Below are positions 1 through 7,103 of a DNA stretch of 17,762 nucleotides, piece after piece. Numbering within the stretch: position 1 is the stretch's first letter; each line of letters opens with the position of its first letter. The translations under genes and the position numbers were made by a program. The notes under the pieces are model-generated. The model saw nothing but the letters and a program-made list of their open reading frames with translations, searched no databases and had not been told where the DNA came from. Source of the DNA: Bacillota bacterium (GTDB lineage Bacteria > Bacillota > Clostridia > Oscillospirales > Acutalibacteraceae); contig JAEXDU010000124.1 in NCBI GenBank assembly GCA_023401495.1, positions 1 through 17,762 of the forward strand. The letters are read 5' to 3'.

Positions 1-175
1 TCTTCAAGATCAGGGATAGCTGCTTTTTATTGAAAAGAATCCCTGCCAAGTTTTCGGTTTGCCTCGAATGTTTATCCAGGCTTACCAATCACCAAGTCTG
101 AATCACAGCTGCCGGCATGTCCTGATTATGGTTATTTTATTAAAATCTGGAAAAAATAACATCTGGTGATTGGAA

Positions 176-1726
176 ATGAATTTATGGAAAAAACGAAAAG
201 GGCAGGAAGAAGATTGCCAGCCCAATGAGCAAAAACAGCCGGGCGGCACGGAGCTGGCTTTCTCTTTGGAAGAGAATCTGGCGACTTTCCGCTCTGTTTT
301 TGAATCGGACGATATGATACAGTTCCGAATCCTGGAAAACAAATCGCAGAAAGCCATCCAGGGCTGTGTGATTTATGTGGAGGGAATGATCGACCATCAG
401 ATTCTGGACGAATATGTCATCGAACAGGTGATCAGCAGCGATGTCCCCCGTTACACACGCATCGACTATTTGGAAGAACTGCAAAAAAAGGCGCTCCTCG
501 CCAGCAATCTATGCCTCACCCAGGATCTTCAGGAAATCATAGACACGGTGTTGCAGGGAAACGCTGCCTTGCTGCTGGACGGATCCCCAAAGGCGATCAT
601 TATTTACTGCAAAAACCTGGAAAGCCGCGCCGTAGAAGAGGCCAGTTCCGAGCAGGCAGTACGGGGGCCGCGGGACGGCTTTAACGAGCAGCTTTTGGTC
701 AACCTGTCCCTGATCCGCAGGAGAATCACCTCCGCCGATTTGAAATTCCAATACAAATATATTGGCCGGGTAACAAAGACAAAGGTCTGCCTCTGCTACC
801 TGAAAAGCGTTGCTTCCGATCAAATCGTAAAAGAACTGGAACATCGTCTGGAGGAATTGGATATCGACGGGATCGTGGATTCCGGATATATTCAGGAGCT
901 GATCAGAGATTCTCCCTTCTCCCCTTTTGACACAATCGGATATTCCGAACGCCCGGATTCCATTGTGGGCAAGCTGCTGGAGGGCCGGGTTGCGCTGATC
1001 GTGGACGGCAGCCCCTTTGTCCTGACGGTTCCTTTTATTTTCTCGGAACTGTTCCAGACGCCGGAGGACTACTATAACAATTTTATTTTTGCTTCCTTCA
1101 ATCGGATGCTGCGTATCTTCGGCGCGATTTTGGCACTGTTTGTCCCGGCGATTTATGTGAGCCTGACGAATTTTCATCAGGAGCTGCTCCCGACGCCTTT
1201 GCTGCTCAGTATTGCGGCAGGACGCTACGACGTCCCCTTCCCCACTGTGATCGAAGCCTTTCTGATGTTGATTGTTTTCGAAATCCTGCGCGAGGCGGGC
1301 GCCCGAATGCCCACCGCGATCGGGCAAACCGTCAGCATTGTCGGGGCCCTCGTGCTGGGGCAGGCAGCGGTCGACGCGAAATTCATCGCCCCTTCCATGA
1401 TCATCATCGTGGCCCTGACGGGCATCTCTGCTCTGATGAACATCAAAGCGCAGGGCGCTATTTTGGTACTGCGCTTTGTCTTTTTGATTCTGGCGGCCTT
1501 TATGGGGATCTATGGCGTTATTTTCGGTGCGCTGTGTCTTATCACACATCTGATGAGCATCCGTTCCTTTGGCATTCCTTATATGTTGAAGGAAGGCTCT
1601 GTCCGATACACCGACATCAAAGATACCCTCATCCGTGCGCCATGGTGGTATATGCGCCTGCGGCCCCAGTTGATCGCATCCAAAAACAGAACGCGTATGA
1701 ATCGGCATGCAAAGAAAGGAACGTAA
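176..1726 (+). CDS. gerA: Spore germinant receptor subunit A (GerA family)
   Basis: This is the large membrane subunit of a nutrient germinant receptor in the inner spore membrane. The GerA family forms an oligomeric complex with B and C subunits and takes part in ion release when germinant binds. The product is 516 aa, normal for the family. A soluble N-terminal part (to about residue 300) ends in the family signature LIVDGSPFVLTVPF. A membrane part follows, with hydrophobic stretches near 312-332, 358-372, 385-422 and 427-460, including FEILREAGARMP and the C-terminal SFGIPYML and KDTLIRAPWW motifs. I chose ATG 176 because GGTGA (165-169) lies 6 nt upstream; the in-frame TTG at 170 has no spacing for it. 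A weak sigma-G-like promoter (TGAATC at 99-104, CTGATTA at 122-128) is possible but not convincing. It is first in an A-C-D-B operon. The specific germinant cannot be read from sequence. Confidence 0.95.
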   Translation: MNLWKKRKGQEEDCQPNEQKQPGGTELAFSLEENLATFRSVFESDDMIQFRILENKSQKAIQGCVIYVEGMIDHQILDEYVIEQVISSDVPRYTRIDYLEELQKKALLASNLCLTQDLQEIIDTVLQGNAALLLDGSPKAIIIYCKNLESRAVEEASSEQAVRGPRDGFNEQLLVNLSLIRRRITSADLKFQYKYIGRVTKTKVCLCYLKSVASDQIVKELEHRLEELDIDGIVDSGYIQELIRDSPFSPFDTIGYSERPDSIVGKLLEGRVALIVDGSPFVLTVPFIFSELFQTPEDYYNNFIFASFNRMLRIFGAILALFVPAIYVSLTNFHQELLPTPLLLSIAAGRYDVPFPTVIEAFLMLIVFEILREAGARMPTAIGQTVSIVGALVLGQAAVDAKFIAPSMIIIVALTGISALMNIKAQGAILVLRFVFLILAAFMGIYGVIFGALCLITHLMSIRSFGIPYMLKEGSVRYTDIKDTLIRAPWWYMRLRPQLIASKNRTRMNRHAKKGT

Positions 1727-1727
1727 G

Positions 1728-2885
1728 ATGACCTGCAAACGGAAAATCATTGCTTTGCTGCTCATTGTTCCGCTGCTCTCCAGCCTGTGCGGATGTTGGA
1801 ATTACCGGCTGCTGGAAGACATGGGAATCGTAACGGGGATCGCGATCGACAAGGGAACCGATGATAAATATGAGCTCACAATGGAAATTGCGGACGTCAA
1901 AAGCGGGAAAGAGCGAATGGTGGATTCTCACATTATTCATTCCTTTGGCAACACCATTTTTGATGCCGTTCGGGACGGTATCTCCATCATCGGGAAAAAA
2001 TTATACTTTAGCCATACGCAGATCATTATCGTCAGTGAAGAGATTGCCCGAGAGGAAATGAATCACGTAATGGACTGGATGAACCGGGACTCGGAAACCC
2101 GCACCGATATTGAACTGTTTGTGGCGAAAGGAATGCCCGCAAAGGATATTTTCATGGTGGAAAACTCCAAGGATAACATTTTATCCTTTACTATGGAGTC
2201 GATGATCGAAAATGAATCCAGCTTATCCAAGGCCAGACAAACACAGACCTGGAGGTTTGCCAATGACCTGATTTCTCCGGGCATTTCCCCGATCATACCC
2301 GCTGTGATGCTTTGGAACGACAGCGAAGAACAGACTCCCATGGTTGAAGGAACCGCGCTGTTTCACGATTCTTCCTTTGTCGGCTTTCTGGATGGAACCG
2401 ATACCAAGAATCTTCTTTTTGCGCAGGACAGAATCGAAGGGGGACTTTTGACCTTTCCCCTCTCTTATCAGGGGGAAAAAATATCCGTTTCGCTGGAAAT
2501 CTTTACGAACCAAACAAGGTTCGAAACCATCTGGACAAACTCGGTTCCGGAAATCAACATCACGGTCAAAACGGTTGTGGCTCTTGACGAGCTGCAGGGC
2601 ACGCCCGGTGAAATTGACGAGAAACTAATTGTCACCCTGGAACAGGCCGCTGAAACGTATTTGAAACAGAATATTGAGGCGACGATTCATCTGGTTCAGA
2701 ATCAATATGGCTGCGATTCTTTCGGATTCGGAAACTATATTTATCGTACTGAACCTCAGAAATGGAAAAAAATAGAGCCTGACTGGGATACGATCTTCCC
2801 CAAAATCAAAGTGACCGTATCCCCCAAGGTCACGATTAAAAACAGCGCGAGTCAGCAGAAAACGATTTTTGGAGGTGCCGGTTAG
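1728..2885 (+). CDS. gerC: Spore germinant receptor lipoprotein subunit C (GerC family)
   Basis: This is the lipoprotein subunit of the germinant receptor, anchored on the outer face of the inner spore membrane. The product is 385 aa. Its N-terminus is a lipoprotein signal: a K-R-K charged start, a hydrophobic run, then the lipobox L20-C21-G22 before the lipidated C23. It is followed by WNYRLLEDMGIVTGIAID, which matches the usual GerC opening (GCW-x-x-REL...GID). I chose ATG 1728 because AAGGA at 1716-1720 lies 7 nt upstream; an in-frame ATG at 1707 would overlap the A gene and lacks a site. It starts 1 nt after the A-subunit stop, which implies coupled translation. GerC proteins vary greatly in sequence, but start motif, length and neighbours agree. 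Confidence 0.94.
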   Translation: MTCKRKIIALLLIVPLLSSLCGCWNYRLLEDMGIVTGIAIDKGTDDKYELTMEIADVKSGKERMVDSHIIHSFGNTIFDAVRDGISIIGKKLYFSHTQIIIVSEEIAREEMNHVMDWMNRDSETRTDIELFVAKGMPAKDIFMVENSKDNILSFTMESMIENESSLSKARQTQTWRFANDLISPGISPIIPAVMLWNDSEEQTPMVEGTALFHDSSFVGFLDGTDTKNLLFAQDRIEGGLLTFPLSYQGEKISVSLEIFTNQTRFETIWTNSVPEINITVKTVVALDELQGTPGEIDEKLIVTLEQAAETYLKQNIEATIHLVQNQYGCDSFGFGNYIYRTEPQKWKKIEPDWDTIFPKIKVTVSPKVTIKNSASQQKTIFGGAG

Positions 2886-3094
2886 TGTTTGCTCTGGTTT
2901 TACTTGGGTACGCTTTCATTGTGCTGATCGATACCGTCCCCATTTATAAAGACGGGACCCGCAGGGAATTCTGGGTCTCCACCGGTCTTTTGGCTGTTTC
3001 TTTGATTGTGGCGGTTTTGTTCTCTCTGGAAGTCGATCTGCCCAGCCCTGCCGATCCCCTGAAAGAGGTTGTTACCAAAATTTATGGCTTGTAA
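2885..3094 (+). CDS. Small two-TM protein, likely germinant receptor D-type subunit
   Basis: The product is 69 aa, read from GTG. The start overlaps the last base of the C-gene stop (tagtg), and GGAGGTG lies just upstream (2871-2877). It has two hydrophobic helices (about residues 2-18 and 30-48) joined by a charged turn containing RREFW, and a short tail with LPSPADPL at 52-59. Known family context: many GerA-type operons in Bacillus and Clostridia carry a small two-helix 'D' gene (such as gerKD, gerVD and gerUD), whose products alter the receptor's germination response. The position between C and B, the size and the topology fit that group. The assignment is by architecture and position, not by a long sequence match. 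The tight overlap argues that it is a genuine translated gene. Confidence 0.75.
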   Translation: MFALVLLGYAFIVLIDTVPIYKDGTRREFWVSTGLLAVSLIVAVLFSLEVDLPSPADPLKEVVTKIYGL

Positions 3095-3108
3095 CGCGAG
3101 GATGATCT

Positions 3109-4215
3109 ATGAATCAAGAACGCATCACAAACCTCCAGCTTTTCAGCATGGTTGTATTGTTTATCATCGGCAGCGCTTTGATTGTCGGGGTAGCGGCACA
3201 GGTTGAAATCGATAAATGGATTGCCATTCTGATCGCTTCGGCTGCGGCCGTGCCCACGCTGATGATCTATATGAAGCTGCTTTCCCTGTTCCCCGGGAAA
3301 AATCTGTTTGATATTTTGATCATTGTCTTCGGCAAATGGATCGGACGGCTTTTTGTTTTACTGTACACGTGGTATGCCTTTCACCTGGGTGCTTTAGTAC
3401 TGCGCAATTTTGGGGAATTTGTAAACATGATGGCAATGCCGGAAACCCCTATGCTCATGCCGATCCTGTTGATGGGGATTTCCTGTATTTGGATTGTCAA
3501 GGAGGGGATCGAAGTGCTGGGCCGCAGCGCCTTTTTCCTGTTTCCCATCATCATTGCCATTCTTCTGATTGTGATGCTGCTGTGTATTCCACAGATGAAC
3601 ACACAATTTTTAACGCCGATCCTGGCGGATGGGTGGGCGCCCGTATTCGAAGGTGCTTTCTCCACCTTTGCGTTCCCCTTTGCCGAAACTGTTTTATTTG
3701 CCGCAATTTTTTGCTGCCCGCCAAACAAAAAAACTCCCTATAAAGCCTTTTTAGGAGGTCTGCTTACGGGGGCGGGCATTATTCTGGCTGTCACCATCCG
3801 GAATCTTCTGGTTCTGGGAGCCACCTTAAAGCAGCATCCTTATTTTCCCTCTTATATAGCCGTGGGAAGAATCCGCATCGGCGATTTCTTACAGCGTATG
3901 GAGATCACGGTATCGATCGTTTTCGTGGTCGGGGCGTTTGTCAAAATCAGCGTCTGTCTGCTTGCCGCCAGTACCGGAGTCAAAAAACTGGCCGGTCTGA
4001 ATCATTACCGCCCTGTCGTTATGCCGATTGGCATACTGATGATTCTGCTGGCAAACGGAATCTATAAAAATACCGTAGAAATGGTAAAATGGGCCTTTGA
4101 TATTTATTCTTACTATGCGCTGCCGTTCCAACTGTTTATTCCGATTTTATTGTTGGGAGTCGCCCTGATTAGTAAGCATAAGGAGAAGAAGGCCAATGCG
4201 CGGCCTTCTTCTTAA
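3109..4215 (+). CDS. gerB: Spore germinant receptor subunit B (GerB family, APC-type membrane protein)
   Basis: This is the integral membrane subunit of the germinant receptor, from the amino-acid/polyamine/organocation transporter superfamily and thought to bind germinant. The product is 368 aa, typical for GerB, and hydrophobic throughout, with about ten predicted helices. It opens with ITNLQLFSMVVLFIIGSALI, the characteristic first helix of the family, and later has FAFPFAETVLFAAIFC. The start is ATG 3109 with GAGGATG at 3098-3104, 14 nt after the small D-like gene. It closes the operon: its last codons lie inside a hairpin (4184-4212), and no + strand gene follows for about 790 bp. Confidence 0.94.
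   Translation: MNQERITNLQLFSMVVLFIIGSALIVGVAAQVEIDKWIAILIASAAAVPTLMIYMKLLSLFPGKNLFDILIIVFGKWIGRLFVLLYTWYAFHLGALVLRNFGEFVNMMAMPETPMLMPILLMGISCIWIVKEGIEVLGRSAFFLFPIIIAILLIVMLLCIPQMNTQFLTPILADGWAPVFEGAFSTFAFPFAETVLFAAIFCCPPNKKTPYKAFLGGLLTGAGIILAVTIRNLLVLGATLKQHPYFPSYIAVGRIRIGDFLQRMEITVSIVFVVGAFVKISVCLLAASTGVKKLAGLNHYRPVVMPIGILMILLANGIYKNTVEMVKWAFDIYSYYALPFQLFIPILLLGVALISKHKEKKANARPSS
4184..4212 (+). terminator. Hairpin at the end of the germination operon
   Basis: A perfect 11-bp stem (AGAAGAAGGCC, then GGCCTTCTTCT) with a 7-nt loop sits in the last codons of the B gene, ending one base before its TAA. There is no proper T-run after it, so it is an atypical terminator or a 3'-end stabiliser of the operon mRNA. 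The structure is certain; the function is inferred. Confidence 0.45.
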
Positions 4216-4556
4216 TGGCATAACACAGCGGATGATGAATCATACAATCTGGATTTTCCCGCAGACGAATCAGCGCCCTTATTAAGATTGATGCTTTTGC
4301 GGGTATGGGCCTTCTAATTGAAGGATAAAGTGATAGAAAGGGAGAAGGCTCTGCTCTTCTCCCTAACAGGCAACCAATTGTTTTCTGTCGCCTTTTCCCA
4401 TGCAATGATTGTTCATAATTTTGTTTTATAATGACCCTGTCCCCATTTGAATCGGACATAGCACACTTTCATAAAATATAAAAGTAAATTATTCCGTAAA
4501 TTATATAATTTGTTTGAGGTTTTTTGAGTTTATTTGTAGCTCTTATTTTATCATAA

Positions 4557-4630
4557 AAGCTATATAGCGGCTAGCGGCACAATTTTTACACCGGCAGTAT
4601 GATTCGGTACAATTTTTGTCAAGCTATATA
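4557..4630. repeat. Nested direct repeats, possible insertion-sequence end remnant
   Basis: AAGCTATATA occurs at 4557-4566 and again at 4621-4630, exactly 64 bp apart. Between them, GGCACAATTTTT (4576-4587) and GGTACAATTTTT (4606-4617) repeat with a 30-bp period. Multiple short repeats near an end are typical of some insertion-sequence families such as IS21, and no transposase remains nearby. A mobile-element scar is an inference; a multi-site operator is the alternative. Confidence 0.4.
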
Positions 4631-4685
4631 AAAATCAATAACATGCCATAGAAGAAGCTCTATGCAAAGATCAAGTTTTTTGTAT

Positions 4686-4714
4686 TAGACAAACATATCT
4701 CTTCCTGCTACAAT
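4686..4714 (+). promoter_or_regulatory. Sigma-A-type promoter candidate
   Basis: TAGACA (4686-4691) and TACAAT (4709-4714) are separated by 17 bp, a good match to TTGACA-N17-TATAAT. It would start transcription near 4721, about 286 nt before the dehydrogenase start and about 50 nt before a terminator-like hairpin. It is the best promoter I see upstream of that gene. Confidence 0.45.
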
Positions 4715-4771
4715 AAATAAGATTGTTTAAATTGTAATTTTGTTTCTCTGCCAGCTTTTGATCTGAACGTT

Positions 4772-4806
4772 TGAAAGCATGGGATCCCAGCTTTCAGACA
4801 TTTTTT
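4772..4806 (+). terminator. Terminator-like hairpin inside the dehydrogenase leader
   Basis: TGAAAGC (4772-4778) pairs with GCTTTCA (4790-4796). The inner TGGGATCCCA extends the stem past one bulged A. Four bases later comes T6 (4801-4806). This is the form of an intrinsic terminator about 200 nt upstream of the gene it would control. An upstream GCTTT (4754-4758) could instead pair with AAAGC (4774-4778), giving a mutually exclusive fold. Confidence 0.5.
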
Positions 4807-4811
4807 CAAGG

Positions 4812-4968
4812 TCATTGGACTGCGTTTTTCCCAAAACTGAATCCAATGATAGAACTGCAGAGTCAGTTATTCTTCATCGTGCCAGTTCTTTTGGCACCGT
4901 TCTTAATGCCGATTGATTGAATTACTCATAAAAAAGCGGCGTTGTTTCGTGAATAAACAACGGAACGC
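4812..4968 (+). promoter_or_regulatory. Chain of hairpins in the dehydrogenase 5' leader
   Basis: Four successive potential hairpins precede the gene: TCATTGGA/TCCAATGA (4812-4819/4842-4849) enclosing GTTTT/AAAAC; AACTG/CAGTT (4853-4857/4864-4868); GTGCCA/TGGCAC (4879-4884/4892-4897); and CGTTGTTT/AAACAACG (4940-4947/4955-4962). The last is preceded by A6, so on the - strand it reads as a hairpin plus T6. Together they suggest a structured leader RNA. I do not recognise a known riboswitch class. Confidence 0.35.
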
Positions 4969-5006
4969 GCTGTGAAAATTGTGATACAAATGAAAGGAAG
5001 ATTCTC

Positions 5007-5948
5007 ATGAAATGTCTCATTATTGACGCTGTCCATAGCTCCATTAAGGAAGAGCTCAGCAAGTACATGCAGGTGGATACCCACATGCTCCCCACCCAGC
5101 AGGAGCTGGCCAAGCTGATTCCCGATTACGATGTGCTGGTCATGCGTGTAGACCCCGCCATCAACGAGGAAATTCTGGACGCCGCCAAGAACCTGAAGGT
5201 CATTGGTGTTTGCGCTGTCGGCCTGAACCATGTCAACATGGATGCCGCCAAGGCAAGAGGAATTCAGGTATTCAACGCACCCGGCCTGAACGCCAACGCC
5301 GTAGCAGAGCTGACCCTCTCTAAGATGCTGGATGTCGCTCGCCACACCATTCCCGCCGACGCCGACGTTAAGGTAAACAAAAACTGGGACAAATATAAGT
5401 TTGTCGGCAGCGAGCTGAGAGGCAAAACACTGGGTATTCTGGGCTTTGGCCGCATCGGCCGCCGCGTAGGCGAACTGGGCCGTGCTTTCCTGATGAACGT
5501 AGTGGCTTACGATCCCTTCCTGAAGCCCGAGGACTTTGAGAAAGAGAACGCCAAGGGCATGGATATTGATGAGCTGCTGAAGGTTTCCGACTATGTTTCC
5601 ATTCATATTCCGCTGACCCCCGACACCAAGAATCTGTTCAACGCAGAGTCGATTTCCAAGATGAAGCCCGACGCTGTCGTGCTGAACATGAGCCGCGGTG
5701 GCATCGTCAACGAGCAGGATATGTATGAGGCCCTGAAGGCCAACAAAATCGGCGGCTATGCTACCGACGTAATGGAAAATGAGCTGGCAGCCGGCGGCCT
5801 GGTTGAGGGCGCTACCTTTGATTCTCCCTTGTTCGAGTGCGATAACTTTATCGTTACTCCTCATCTGGGTGCTCAGAGCTTGGATGCTTCCCGCGACATC
5901 GGCGTATTCATTACCGCAAAGCTGAAAGAAGCTTTGAACCTGAACTAA
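5007..5948 (+). CDS. D-isomer-specific 2-hydroxyacid dehydrogenase (3-phosphoglycerate dehydrogenase-like)
   Basis: This is a cytosolic NAD-dependent dehydrogenase of 313 aa. The nucleotide-binding motif GFGRIG is at 146-151, with D169 at the end of the second strand (AYDPF), the position that favours NAD over NADP. The catalytic set is R230 (MSRGGIVNE), E259 (DVMENE) and H286 (TPHLGAQS). Length and the GVCAVGLNHVNMDAAKARGIQV region resemble the short serine-pathway 3-phosphoglycerate dehydrogenases that lack a C-terminal ACT domain. Hydroxypyruvate reductase or D-lactate dehydrogenase activity cannot be excluded. ATG 5007 has AAAGGAAG upstream. Codon choice is strongly biased (CTG, AAG, GCC, CGC) compared with neighbours, as in highly expressed genes. 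It is monocistronic, with a long structured leader and a strong terminator. No serC or other serine-pathway gene lies beside it, so the substrate stays open. Confidence 0.88.
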   Translation: MKCLIIDAVHSSIKEELSKYMQVDTHMLPTQQELAKLIPDYDVLVMRVDPAINEEILDAAKNLKVIGVCAVGLNHVNMDAAKARGIQVFNAPGLNANAVAELTLSKMLDVARHTIPADADVKVNKNWDKYKFVGSELRGKTLGILGFGRIGRRVGELGRAFLMNVVAYDPFLKPEDFEKENAKGMDIDELLKVSDYVSIHIPLTPDTKNLFNAESISKMKPDAVVLNMSRGGIVNEQDMYEALKANKIGGYATDVMENELAAGGLVEGATFDSPLFECDNFIVTPHLGAQSLDASRDIGVFITAKLKEALNLN

Positions 5949-5980
5949 TCAGTGTAATCACTGAATCTATAACTATTTCA

Positions 5981-6014
5981 AAAAAAGGTCGCCCATAAAG
6001 GGGCGGCCTTTTTT
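5981..6014. terminator. Bidirectional intrinsic terminator
   Basis: A6-GGTCGCCC pairs with GGGCGGCC-T6 around a 6-nt loop (5995-6000), with one G-T pair. The A-run on one side and T-run on the other let it end both the dehydrogenase transcript (+) and the degV transcript (-). Confidence 0.9.
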
Positions 6015-6032
6015 CCTGATTATAATTCGCTG

Positions 6033-6088
6033 TAGCCGTCAGCCCACAGAAACACTGGGTTTTCTGCGGAATGACGGCTATCGTTTTT
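6033..6088 (+). terminator. Second hairpin between convergent genes
   Basis: TAGCCGTCA (6033-6041) pairs with TGACGGCTA (6072-6080), with further pairing inside (CCACAGAAA with TTTTCTG), then a T-rich run from 6084. It lies between the bidirectional terminator and the end of the degV gene, so it is probably a backup terminator for + strand read-through. Confidence 0.5.
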
Positions 6089-6119
6089 CTTTCTGAAAGC
6101 AGAAAAGGCAACAAACGAG

Positions 6120-7007
6120 CTATCTGAGCAGCGGGCCCGCTTCTACCAAACCGATTCCCGCGGCGCCGGGGCCGGAATGCGCCCCTACGACAACTCCCAG
6201 ATCGCTCCTGTAGATTTGTCCGGAAAAGGACGCCGCTTTTCTCAGATAATCGACGGCGTAATCGGCATCCTCAGAAAATTCCGCGTTCTGAACGGTGACA
6301 ATCAATTGGCTCCAATCGGAAATTCGCGAAATCGCAATATCCATCATGGTTTTGAGCGAATTTTTTCTGCCGATCACGGCCTTCACCGGACGGACGGCGC
6401 CATTGATAAATTCACACACCGGCTTGATCTGGGCCAGCTTCCCCAAAAAGGCGGTCGCTCCCCCGATCCTCCCTCCCGCTTCCATATATTTTAGATTGTT
6501 CACGACAAACAGCGTGGTGATGCTGCCCACCGCCTGATTCACCCTGCTGACGATCTCCCGAAAATCTTTACCGCTTTCTATCATTTTGGCAATTGCGATT
6601 TCCAAAGAGGCCTGTCCGCAGGCACAGGTATTCGAATCGATCACCTCAACCTGCACGTCTTCATGCTGTTCGATAAAAACATTCTTCGCCAGAGAAGCCG
6701 TTTGAAAGCTGGAAGAGAGCTTGGAGGATATGGTCGTCACAATAAAATTTTTGGCGCCCTGAATATACCGTTCCTCCAGCGCGGCCAGCCAATCATTCAC
6801 ATTGGGCGCAGCGGTTTGAGGAACATCCTCGGGGTTCTTTTCCATATGCTCATAGAACTCGCGCGCACTGTAATCGATATTCTCACAGTAGTAATCCGTA
6901 TTTTGAAATTTAAAGTAAAACGGCACCTCTTTCATTTGATGCTGCTCTACGACCTCCCGCGGAAACCCGCCAGAGGAATCCGCAATAAAACATACTTCTT
7001 TACTCAT
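6120..7007 (-). CDS. DegV-family fatty-acid-binding protein (FakB-like)
   Basis: DegV proteins bind a fatty acid. Those in the FakA/FakB system present it to the kinase FakA for phosphorylation. The product is 295 aa, normal for the family. Motifs in order: IADSSGGFP at the N-terminus, PQTAAPN (the TSQPS-like loop), ISSKLSSSFQTA, IDSNTCACGQ, GGRIGGATAFLGKLAQIKP, and near the C-terminus GVVVGAHSGPGAAGIG, the counterpart of the usual G-THTGPGA. I chose ATG 7007 because GGGAAG lies just upstream. An in-frame ATG at 7025 has no site. It is 96 nt downstream of the DUF4317 gene on the same strand and may share its transcript. No fakA (Dak-like kinase) gene is in the window. Confidence 0.9.
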   Translation of the reverse strand: MSKEVCFIADSSGGFPREVVEQHQMKEVPFYFKFQNTDYYCENIDYSAREFYEHMEKNPEDVPQTAAPNVNDWLAALEERYIQGAKNFIVTTISSKLSSSFQTASLAKNVFIEQHEDVQVEVIDSNTCACGQASLEIAIAKMIESGKDFREIVSRVNQAVGSITTLFVVNNLKYMEAGGRIGGATAFLGKLAQIKPVCEFINGAVRPVKAVIGRKNSLKTMMDIAISRISDWSQLIVTVQNAEFSEDADYAVDYLRKAASFSGQIYRSDLGVVVGAHSGPGAAGIGLVEAGPLLR

Positions 7008-7075
7008 GTTATTCTTCCCATCCATTCATCGGGTTTTGATTTGCCGGGCCGCACCCGCTCAGCATAATACCACAT

Positions 7076-7101
7076 CGCTTTCAGTTGATTGGCTGAAAGC
7101 G
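7076..7101 (-). terminator. Hairpin after the DUF4317 gene
   Basis: CGCTTTCAG (7076-7084) and CTGAAAGCG (7093-7101) form a perfect 9-bp stem with an 8-nt loop, starting 2 nt after the DUF4317 stop. No T-run follows on the - strand, so it may be an attenuator or processing site between this gene and degV and not a full terminator. Confidence 0.35.
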
Positions 7102-7103
7102 CA

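Larger units (their letters stand above)
4216..5006. other. Gene-poor intergenic region between germination operon and dehydrogenase
   Basis: I find no convincing coding sequence in these 790 bp. The only sizeable open frame (4169-4459, - strand) lacks a ribosome binding site and overlaps the B gene. The stretch is A+T-rich around 4460-4740. It contains a 9-bp inverted repeat (4339-4347 with 4356-4364), direct repeats (4557-4630), a sigma-A-like promoter (4686-4714), a terminator-like hairpin (4772-4806) and a series of hairpins up to 4968. AAAGGAAG, just before ATG 5007, is the ribosome binding site of the dehydrogenase. Confidence 0.6.

Noticed and set aside
11..45. CAGGGAT/ATCCCTG inverted repeat at the left edge
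   Set aside because: The stem is only 7 bp with a loop of over 20 nt and no T-run; the upstream context is outside the window.
509..1765. 418-aa open frame on the - strand
   Set aside because: It is antisense to the GerA gene, has no ribosome binding site, and has a composition (many H, Q, R, D) typical of shadow frames.
4169..4459. 96-aa open frame on the - strand
   Set aside because: It overlaps the end of the B-subunit gene, has no ribosome binding site and no recognisable domain.
4891..4900. T-box-like sequence TGGCACCG in the dehydrogenase leader
   Set aside because: A T-box with this sequence would suit tRNA-Ser, which is attractive for a serine-pathway enzyme. But the AGGG before it is missing, no terminator with a T-run follows it before the gene, and no Stem I elements are apparent.
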